NCBI GenBank assembly: GCA_038326615.1
Contig: JBBQKF010000148.1
Coordinates: 1 to 5,786 of the forward strand
DNA: 5,786 nucleotides
Reading direction: 5' to 3'
DNA from: JBBQKF01 sp038326615
GTDB lineage: Bacteria > Bacillota > Clostridia > Saccharofermentanales > UBA5734
Shown piece after piece: positions 1-4,383 of this stretch (the stretch's first letter is position 1; every line of letters begins with the position of its first letter). The notes under the pieces were generated by a model, which was given only the letters and a program-made list of their open reading frames with translations, was not told the origin of the DNA and ran no database searches. The position numbers were made by a program, and so were the translations under genes.

Positions 1-338
1 TTAAAGCAACTTGAAATTTTGCTATGATAAAAGAATTGCAAGTTGCGCAAACAAGCCCTATTTATCGCAGCAAATATTATGCAATTGTTTTTATTCCGGC
101 GACTTAAGAAACGTTATGAAACACAGAAGGAAATAGTCAGGCTTATGCTGAAAGGGCTATATTTACTAAAATATGACAGTAAACTGATTTTTAGCAGTTC
201 ATAGGTAAAAACACAAGTGAATAGAGAAGTTGAATTGTTGGGGAAAGGGGAGACCTATCAATTTTAAGAAAAACAAAAATATTTTTGAAGTAAAAATTTA
301 ATAACTATTGTAATTATTTAGCGAAAACAGTAAAATAA
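1..338. other. Gene-free left flank, no recognisable gene
   Basis: All frames are broken by stops and I recognise no protein. The longest forward reading frame with an ATG runs 79-204 (41 codons, lysine/arginine- and leucine-rich) and has no Shine-Dalgarno site, so I do not call it. The DNA is A/T-rich. It lies immediately upstream of the recombinase tail but does not encode the missing catalytic domain in any frame I could read, so the 5' part of that gene has been deleted rather than merely frameshifted. Confidence 0.5.
6..46. repeat. 13-bp inverted repeat with 15-nt loop
   Basis: The arms at 6-18 and 34-46 (GCAACTTGAAATT and AATTGCAAGTTGC) are complementary except at one position. The loop is A/T-rich. 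On the plus strand there is no T-run after the hairpin. On the minus strand the arm is followed by TTTAA at the very edge of the window, so it could be a minus-strand terminator cut by the window boundary, or a protein-binding palindrome. The sequence does not decide between them. Confidence 0.5.
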
Positions 339-353
339 GAACTAGAAGCTAAA

Positions 354-890
354 GTGCTGGGCCAGACAGGCTATACAGCAAGAAAGCTTGATGAAATAAT
401 CGAAATTCTGATTAGAAAACTTTTTGCTAAAATAAATGACTTTCCTAAAGAAGAAATAATTGATACACAGCTTAAAGGCCAGATGGAAGAATGCAAATCC
501 AATTTAGTAAAAGCTAGAGTTTCCATTAAAGCACATGAAACCGAGATGCAAGAATATGAGGCAGAAACATTGAAAGTGATAAGAGGAGTTAGTAATCTTA
601 ATGCAGAACTTTTAAACAAGCTTTATCTCGAAGCTAAGGGGAAAGTTGAAACGGATAGAAAACATATAAAGATACTGGAAGAAGAATTGGACAGCAGTAA
701 ACAAAAAAGTAATGAACTGATACGCCAATATGAGACCTTGACTTCTTGGGCGGATATGTATGATGGATGCGAACTTGAAGCTCGAAAAATGATAGTAAGT
801 CAAATCATGAAGAAGGTCAAAGTGCATCGTGATTATGAGCTTGAAATTGATTTTTCTTTGAATTGTGAACAGTTAGGAATTGTATTATAA
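354..890 (+). pseudogene. C-terminal remnant of a large serine recombinase
   Basis: The 178-aa frame (GTG at 354; open back to 339, after a stop at 336-338) resembles the C-terminal part of large serine site-specific recombinases of the TnpX/phage-integrase type. Residues 3-20 (GQTGYTARKLDEIIEILI) match the segment that follows the zinc-ribbon region. Residues about 40-130 form a charged coiled coil rich in K/E/L. The end (LTSWADMYDG, then KMIVSQIMKKVKVHRDYELEI) is the characteristic closing block. The N-terminal resolvase domain with its catalytic serine, the recombinase domain and the zinc ribbon are all missing, since intact members exceed 450 aa. No Shine-Dalgarno site precedes the GTG. 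It is therefore a 5'-truncated relic, probably of an integrated element, and it ends about 40 bp from a tRNA gene transcribed toward it. Family assignment is from remembered motifs. Confidence 0.75.
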
Positions 891-929
891 AAAACAAAAA
901 CCGCTGAAACGCAATGGTTTCAACGGTTT
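885..929 (-). terminator. Rho-independent terminator of the tRNA-Ala gene
   Basis: A 13-bp stem (898-910 with 917-929) with a 6-nt loop is followed on the minus strand by a T-rich tract (TTTTTGTTTTTTATAA, 900 down to 885). One stem position is G-U in minus-strand RNA but C-A mismatched in plus-strand RNA, and only the minus strand has the U-run, so it acts on transcripts of the tRNA. It overlaps the last codons of the recombinase remnant. Confidence 0.85.
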
Positions 930-931
930 CG

Positions 932-1007
932 TGGTGGAGTATACGGGACTCGAACCCGTGACCCCCACACTGCCAGTGTGGTACGCTTCCAGCTGCGCCA
1001 ATACCCC
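932..1007 (-). tRNA. tRNA-Ala (anticodon GGC), CCA encoded
   Basis: The minus strand folds into a complete cloverleaf. The acceptor stem GGGGTAT/ATACTCC contains the G3-U70 wobble that identifies alanine tRNAs, and the discriminator base is A73. The D stem is GCGC/GCGT with loop AGCTGGAA. The anticodon stem is CCACA/TGTGG with loop CTGGCAG, giving anticodon GGC (reads GCC and GCU). The variable loop is GGGTC, and the T arm is ACGGG-TTCGAGT-CCCGT. The 3' CCA is genome-encoded at 932-934. The gene is followed by a terminator and probably reads from the promoter at 1275-1304. Its first 24 nt are repeated twice upstream. Confidence 0.96.
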
Positions 1008-1054
1008 TTGTAGTTATGTTTTGCCAGATTACCAATTTTTTAATGCCATTGCAC

Positions 1055-1114
1055 CGAGGTAAATTCGGGGGTGTGATACCGGACAGTTCGCGCTTCCAGC
1101 TGCGCCAATACCCC
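1055..1114 (-). other. Truncated tRNA-like copy (proximal)
   Basis: This 60-nt minus-strand segment starts with the 24-nt tRNA-Ala 5' end (half acceptor stem, complete D arm, here GCGC/GCGC) and then departs from tRNA sequence, lacking the anticodon and T arms. A later TACCTC could pair with the 5' GGGGTA, using one G-U. The hairpin between them is partly mismatched in this copy. It is not a functional tRNA and may be a decayed tRNA gene or a duplication scar. Confidence 0.5.
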
Positions 1115-1161
1115 TTGTAGTTATGTTTTGTCAAATTACCAGTTTTTTACTGCCATTATGC

Positions 1162-1221
1162 TGGGGTAAGTTCGGGGGTGTGATACCGAACAGTTCGCGC
1201 TTCCAGCTGCGCCAATACCCC
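1162..1221 (-). other. Truncated tRNA-like copy (distal)
   Basis: This is the second 60-nt copy, offset by exactly 107 bp from the proximal one. Here the closing pairing is better: GGGGTA at the 5' end can pair with TACCCC followed by A. The D arm GCGC/GCGC is intact, and a 6-bp hairpin GTTCGG/CCGAAC with a 10-nt loop replaces the anticodon and T arms. It lacks an anticodon loop and a T arm, so it is not a standard tRNA. Whether the fold is selected or accidental cannot be told from one sequence. Confidence 0.5.
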
Positions 1222-1274
1222 AAGGCTTGTTGTTTATGCTTGCTAGTTTGTGTCTTTTGGAAAAGACTGTCACC

Positions 1275-1304
1275 ATTGTATTATAGGGAGGAGTCAAATG
1301 TCAA
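1275..1304 (-). promoter_or_regulatory. Promoter for the tRNA array, minus strand
   Basis: On the minus strand a perfect TTGACA (-35, 1304-1299) is followed 18 bp later by TACAAT (-10, 1280-1275). A perfect TATAAT overlaps it but would sit only 13 bp from the -35. Transcription would start near 1268 and pass through both truncated tRNA-like copies before reaching tRNA-Ala and its terminator. No equally good promoter is seen closer to the tRNA. Confidence 0.7.
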
Positions 1305-1414
1305 GAGAAAAATCGTTAGTTATAATTAGTGTTAATTCAGACAGCAAAAATTCAAGTTCATCAGAAGGCAAAATTTCAAGTTCATCAGAAGGCAAAATTT
1401 CAAACTTAGCATAA
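1298..1414 (+). CDS. Possible 38-aa serine-rich small ORF
   Basis: An ATG at 1298 follows AGGGAGGAG with a 6-nt gap to GGAGG, an excellent Shine-Dalgarno arrangement. The peptide begins MSREKSLVIISVNSD and then holds two perfect copies of SSSSEGKI-type sequence encoded by a 24-bp direct duplication, ending at TAA 1412-1414. It has no recognised domain, signal peptide or membrane segment. Against it being a gene: the Shine-Dalgarno and start codon lie inside the -35/-10 spacer region of the minus-strand tRNA promoter, and no plus-strand promoter is placed to include the Shine-Dalgarno in a transcript (TTGGAA at 1257 / TATTAT at 1279 would start at about 1291). It may be a fragment of an older gene or a coincidence. 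Confidence 0.3.
   Translation: MSREKSLVIISVNSDSKNSSSSEGKISSSSEGKISNLA
1351..1403 (+). repeat. 24-bp tandem duplication
   Basis: Units 1351-1374 and 1375-1398 are identical (begin TTCAAGTTCATC, end GGCAAAAT) and are followed by the first 5 bases of a third. A degenerate earlier copy can be seen in 1331-1350. The period is a multiple of three, so it leaves the small reading frame open. Confidence 0.9.
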
Positions 1415-1444
1415 GGATTTTTAAAATTAAAACAAATCTAAATT

Positions 1445-1532
1445 ATCTCAACATCTCAACATCTCAACATCTCAAAATCTCAACATCTCAACATCTCAAA
1501 ATCTCAATATTTCAATATTTCAATATCCAAAT
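1445..1532 (+). repeat. 8-bp tandem repeat array, about 11 units
   Basis: Eleven consecutive octamers start at 1445 with consensus ATCTCAAC. The first seven are ATCTCAAC or ATCTCAAA, and the last four decay to ATCTCAAT, ATTTCAAT, ATTTCAAT and ATCCAAAT. The gradient of divergence toward the 3' end suggests recent expansion at the 5' side. The array ends 4 bp before the -35 of the promoter for the sugar kinase gene. The sequence is non-coding: the period is not a multiple of three and no gene crosses it. Confidence 0.95.
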
Positions 1533-1536
1533 TTCA

Positions 1537-1565
1537 TTGGAAAGTTAAGCAAAATAGGATATAAT
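1537..1565 (+). promoter_or_regulatory. Promoter of the PfkB-family kinase gene
   Basis: TTGGAA (1537-1542) and a perfect TATAAT (1560-1565) are separated by 17 bp, typical of vegetative sigma-70/SigA promoters. The start would be near 1572, leaving a leader of about 80 nt before the ATG at 1653. The 8-bp repeat array abuts its upstream edge. Confidence 0.75.
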
Positions 1566-1584
1566 TTAATTATAGGTGTGAGCC

Positions 1585-1624
1585 GCGAAACAGCGTTCAA
1601 AGCTTTTTGAAAATTAGTGTTCGC
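1585..1624 (+). promoter_or_regulatory. Leader stem-loop upstream of the kinase gene
   Basis: GCGAAACA (1585-1592) pairs with TGTTCGC (1618-1624) with one bulged A, and encloses an inner hairpin TTCAAA/TTTGAA (1596-1601/1606-1611, loop GCTT). It lies in the expected 5' leader and ends 13 nt before the Shine-Dalgarno. There is no U-run, so it is not a terminator. It may affect mRNA stability or translation, and no known riboswitch class is recognised. Confidence 0.3.
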
Positions 1625-1652
1625 TTATGGTTTAGATGGGAGGCGTTTTGAA

Positions 1653-2627
1653 ATGAGATCAATAATTGTTGTTTGTTTAAGTCCTGCAATTGACAGAAAC
1701 TATATATTGCCTGAATTGGTCGCTGGTAGTCTTCATAGATGTGACAATCCTGTTTTGAGTCCCGGAGGTAAGGGAGTTAATGTTGCCAGAATTTTGTCTC
1801 TTTTAGGAGCAACGGCTCGGTGCATAGGATTTTTTGCTGGTCAAAACGGTCAATTTATTGTTCGTAATCTTCAGCAGCATAATGTTCTTGTTGATGCGAT
1901 TTTACTTAAAGGAGAAACAAGAAGTTCATTAAATATTCTTGACACTTCATCGGGTAAAGAAACTGAAATCCTTGAAGCTGGGCCTGTTGTGTATCAAAAT
2001 GACAAGGATTGTTTTATTGAGCGGTTTAAGCTGATTTTAGCTCATGAAACATTACCACCCATTGTTATTTTTTCAGGAGGAATACCAGTCGGCCTTGATC
2101 CATCATTTTATAATGAATTAATATCTCTGGCAAAAGGATATAAAGCGGATTGTATACTTGATTCTTCGGGTGATGCTTTAGCAAACGGAGTGAAAGCAAA
2201 ACCTTTTATGATTAAACCAAACAGAAGAGAGCTTGCATATATTACAGATTATATGATTGATATTAATAGTGAGATTAATAGCGACTATATGCGCGATATT
2301 TTTGCCAAAACAAGAAGATTAGAGATTCCGCTAATTGCGGTGACTTTAGGAGGCGCAGGAGCGCTGCTATGTGTTGAAAACATCCTTTTATATGCACACC
2401 CTGTTGAACTTAAAGCTGTGAATACAATAGGTTCAGGGGATTGTTTTACAGCTGGAATGGCTTATTCAATTGCTAATGGATTTACATGGAAGAAAGCTCT
2501 GGAATTATCTGTTGCATGTGCATCGTCAAACGCTTTGTTCGAGCAAGTAGGGTTTATTGATCTTGAGCAGGTAAAAGAATTTCAATCCAAAATTCGTGTT
2601 GATGAATATGATTTAAAATTAAAATAA
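1653..2627 (+). CDS. PfkB-family sugar-phosphate kinase, 1-phosphofructokinase/tagatose-6-P kinase type
   Basis: The 324-aa product belongs to the ribokinase/PfkB family, in the FruK/LacC group that phosphorylates fructose-1-phosphate or tagatose-6-phosphate with ATP to the bisphosphate in the cytosol. Visible motifs: the N-terminal strand with SPAIDRNY (10-17, substrate Asp14), the glycine-rich GGKGVNVAR (38-46), FSGGIPVG (140-147), KPNRRE (188-193), TLGGAGA (231-237), and the signature NTIGSGDCFTAG (from 257) with the catalytic base Asp263. Length fits the family (about 305-325 aa). The start is set at ATG 1653 because GGGAGG (1638-1643) lies 9 nt upstream. An in-frame GTG at 1617 would add 12 residues but has no Shine-Dalgarno. 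It is monocistronic here, with its own promoter, and no PTS transporter or DeoR-type regulator is adjacent, so the exact sugar cannot be fixed. First FruK residue differences: IGSGD where most PfkB proteins have GAGD. Confidence 0.9.
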   Translation: MRSIIVVCLSPAIDRNYILPELVAGSLHRCDNPVLSPGGKGVNVARILSLLGATARCIGFFAGQNGQFIVRNLQQHNVLVDAILLKGETRSSLNILDTSSGKETEILEAGPVVYQNDKDCFIERFKLILAHETLPPIVIFSGGIPVGLDPSFYNELISLAKGYKADCILDSSGDALANGVKAKPFMIKPNRRELAYITDYMIDINSEINSDYMRDIFAKTRRLEIPLIAVTLGGAGALLCVENILLYAHPVELKAVNTIGSGDCFTAGMAYSIANGFTWKKALELSVACASSNALFEQVGFIDLEQVKEFQSKIRVDEYDLKLK

Positions 2628-2723
2628 GAAGAAGATTTTAAACTTTGCAGGCGATTTATTAATATGGAATCGAAAAGCGAATTTTGATATTTAGGTATAA
2701 GTATTGTAAATAAGCATATGAAC

Positions 2724-2770
2724 ATATAACTAAATATAACTGAATATAACTAAATATAACTAAATAAGAC
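2724..2770 (+). repeat. 10-bp tandem repeat array
   Basis: The consensus unit TAAATATAAC is repeated at 2731, 2741 (one change) and 2751, with partial copies at both ends (ATATAAC at 2724-2730; TAAATAAGAC at 2761-2770). The period is about one helical turn. It is non-coding. Confidence 0.9.
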
Positions 2771-2956
2771 TATAGCGTTTACTCAGTAGGACTAAATTGT
2801 TTTTTACAAATACTAACAAGGAAAGTGGCTTCAATTAATTTTTCAACAGTTCGATTTGTAATTGCTTAATTTTAGCATGATTCTACGTAGTTTTTCAACC
2901 TTTACTGAGTTAACACGATAATCATATAACTGTTAAACAGGATATAAATGGAATCT

Positions 2957-3000
2957 ATAAAGAAGTTATAAAGAAGTTATAAAGAAGTTATAAAGAGGAT
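2957..3000 (+). repeat. 11-bp tandem repeat array, four units
   Basis: ATAAAGAAGTT occurs three times perfectly (2957, 2968, 2979), followed by a diverged fourth unit, ATAAAGAGGAT (2990-3000). The short A-tracts recur once per helical turn. The array ends 44 bp upstream of the -35 of the ddl promoter. Confidence 0.95.
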
Positions 3001-3044
3001 GATTTTAAATTGAAATAAGAAGAATTTGATAAAAAATTTCAACA

Positions 3045-3073
3045 TTGAATTTTTATGTTTTGAAGTTTATAAT
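3045..3073 (+). promoter_or_regulatory. Promoter of the ddl-murI operon
   Basis: TTGAAT (3045-3050) and perfect TATAAT (3068-3073) have a 17-bp spacer. The predicted start near 3080 gives a leader of about 190 nt before the ddl ATG, long enough to hold RNA control elements. Confidence 0.75.
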
Positions 3074-3097
3074 AGAGCGAAGAATTGAGGCTAACTG

Positions 3098-3177
3098 AAA
3101 TTAATTTTTCGAGGTTAATAACAATAAATTAATTTAGCAAGGAGAAAAGGTAGAATCTTAGTGAATTCAGATTCTGC
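3098..3177 (+). promoter_or_regulatory. Structured 5' leader of ddl
   Basis: Two possible stems lie in the leader. AAATTAATTT occurs at 3098-3107 and 3126-3135; being self-complementary, the two copies can pair with each other across an 18-nt loop. A second hairpin, 3150-3158 with 3169-3177, has a core of AGAATCT/AGATTCT plus a G-U and a G-C pair at the base. Neither has a U-run. I cannot assign a known riboswitch class. Confidence 0.35.
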
Positions 3178-3270
3178 AAAGATTACTTGTTTGCGGTGGT
3201 AACGAAAATTTTATAACAGGAGGATTATTTATCCATTATATATTGTGATGAATAAATCATGGAGGAATTA

Positions 3271-4383
3271 ATGAGTAATAAAATCAGTACGGTTTGTGTG
3301 CTTTTCGGTGGTGTATCAACAGAACACCTGATTTCTGGGCGTTCTGCATATAATATAATTAATGGCCTAAAATCAGCGGGATTCAAGGTTATAAACGTTG
3401 GTATTACTAAAAGTGGTAAGTGGATCCGGTATGATGGAGATTTAGAACAGATAAGATTGGGCGACTGGGAAGATAATCTTGTTGCATCAATTAGTCATCT
3501 TACTTCTGAACAAGGATCTATAGGCGTTTCGGTTAAAGATTTCCTGTATATGATAATCGGTTGTATACCAGATGTTATTTTTCCTGCGGTACACGGAATA
3601 AACTGTGAAGATGGCACGTTGCAAGGCTTGCTTGAACTTTCAGGAATTCCATACGTTGGATGCGGTGTATTGGCTTCGGCTGCTGGCATGGATAAAGTGC
3701 ATGCCAAAAGGGTTTTTCAGGCTGCCAAAATTCCACAGTGTAAATACCTGGCGGTTCAAAGAAGTGATATAGAAAAAGATATCGAAAAAGTCGTCCTAAA
3801 AATTGAGAGAAAAATAGCATACCCTTGCTTTTTAAAACCAAATAACGGAGGCTCATCGGTTGGTACACAAAGCGCTAAAGACCGTGAAGGCCTTTATTTA
3901 GCTCTCGTAGAAGTAGCAAAATATGACCGCATAGTTCTTGTTGAGGAATTCATACCCTGCAGAGAAATTGAAGCAGCAGTTTTGGGGAATGACCGTCCTA
4001 AGGTGGCAATGCTTGGGGAAGTTCTTACAGCAGGTGATATTGAATATTATGATTATAAAACGAAATATTTTGATCCTGATGGTGCACAAGTCTGTATACC
4101 TGCAAATGTCTCGCCGAAAGTTTCAAATACAATATCACGTTATGCAAAAAAGGCATATCTTGCGCTTAGTTGCGCAGGCCTTTCAAGAGTGGATTTTTTC
4201 ATAGACCAAAGAAATGATCGAATATATTTAAATGAAATAAATACTTTGCCAGGATTTACACCTATCAGTCTTTTCCCGAAGGCGTGGGATACTTCAGGGG
4301 TTCCGTTAAACAAGCTTCTTAAGAGTTTATGTGAGCTTGCAATTTTAGAGAAAAAAAGCAAGGCCAGACTGGAGATTTTGTAA
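3271..4383 (+). CDS. ddl: D-alanine--D-alanine ligase
   Basis: The 370-aa cytosolic ATP-grasp enzyme joins two D-alanines using ATP, making the dipeptide that MurF adds to UDP-MurNAc-tripeptide. Motifs: GGVSTEH (13-19) with the substrate-binding Glu18, VHGINCEDGTLQGLLE, the ATP-grasp lysine and glycine loop KPNNGGSSVG (189-198), EYYDYKTKY (258-266), SRVDFF, and the Mg-binding LNEINTLPGFT (320-330; Glu322, Asn324). The Glu18-Ser195-Tyr262 set corresponds to the Glu/Ser/Tyr triad of E. coli DdlB. The Tyr favours D-Ala-D-Ala over the D-Ala-D-Lac ligases of VanA type, which lack it. Length fits the longer DdlA-like class. The start is ATG 3271, 5 nt after GGAGG (3261-3265); ATG 3259 is in frame but has no Shine-Dalgarno at proper distance. 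The stop overlaps the murI start by one base. A small oddity is EHLISG where most ligases read EHEVSL or EREVSL. Confidence 0.95.
   Translation: MSNKISTVCVLFGGVSTEHLISGRSAYNIINGLKSAGFKVINVGITKSGKWIRYDGDLEQIRLGDWEDNLVASISHLTSEQGSIGVSVKDFLYMIIGCIPDVIFPAVHGINCEDGTLQGLLELSGIPYVGCGVLASAAGMDKVHAKRVFQAAKIPQCKYLAVQRSDIEKDIEKVVLKIERKIAYPCFLKPNNGGSSVGTQSAKDREGLYLALVEVAKYDRIVLVEEFIPCREIEAAVLGNDRPKVAMLGEVLTAGDIEYYDYKTKYFDPDGAQVCIPANVSPKVSNTISRYAKKAYLALSCAGLSRVDFFIDQRNDRIYLNEINTLPGFTPISLFPKAWDTSGVPLNKLLKSLCELAILEKKSKARLEIL

Larger units (their letters stand above)
984..1221 (-). repeat. 107-bp tandem repeat built from the tRNA 5' end
   Basis: The 24-nt block 984-1007 (first 24 nt of tRNA-Ala, minus strand) recurs identically at 1091-1114 and 1198-1221, giving an exact period of 107 bp. 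The spacers between them (1008-1090 and 1115-1197) are also homologous, differing at roughly a dozen positions, mainly in the middle. The array is therefore about 2.2 tandem units, each made of a tRNA 5' end plus its upstream flank. Only the copy next to the terminator continues into a full tRNA. The other two run into a shared non-tRNA sequence (minus strand, beginning CGAACTGT). The perfect conservation of the 24-nt block against the diverged spacers is notable. Confidence 0.93.
2628..3270 (+). other. Long gene-free spacer between kinase gene and ddl
   Basis: No reading frame in this stretch of about 640 bp has protein-like content or a Shine-Dalgarno-supported start. It holds two phased tandem arrays (2724-2770 and 2957-3000), an 8-bp inverted pair ACTCAGTA/TACTGAGT (2781-2788 and 2903-2910) too far apart to be a simple hairpin, a strong promoter (3045-3073), and the ddl leader. 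I find no convincing terminator after the kinase stop codon: the stems near 2652-2690 are weak and lack a U-run. A second good Shine-Dalgarno-like AGGAGG (near 3219-3224) has no standard start codon at a proper distance. Confidence 0.6.

Noticed and set aside
11..28. TTGAAA/TATGAT promoter at the left edge
   Set aside because: The spacer is only 6 bp, far too short for a sigma-70 type promoter.
817..1134. Minus-strand open frame across the tRNA region
   Set aside because: It is a readthrough of the tRNA-Ala gene and its repeated 5' ends; the translated cloverleaf gives a typical spurious peptide.
984..1221. CRISPR-like array (24-bp repeats with spacers)
   Set aside because: The spacers are homologous to each other and the repeat is the 5' end of a tRNA, so this is a tandem duplication.
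1123..1329. Plus-strand frame of 68 codons through the tandem repeat
   Set aside because: No Shine-Dalgarno, composed of repeat and promoter DNA, no protein-like pattern.
1445..1532. Replication-origin iterons or CRISPR in the octamer array
   Set aside because: Units are contiguous 8-mers without spacers, with no DnaA-box match or replication gene nearby.
3248..3271. Seven-codon upstream ORF ending at the ddl start
   Set aside because: The nearest upstream Shine-Dalgarno is about 24 nt away; overlap with the ATG is easily due to chance.
3271..4383. Vancomycin-resistance type D-Ala-D-Lac ligase
   Set aside because: The active-site Tyr262 in the EYYDYKTKY segment is the D-Ala-D-Ala ligase form, and no vanH or vanX neighbour is present.
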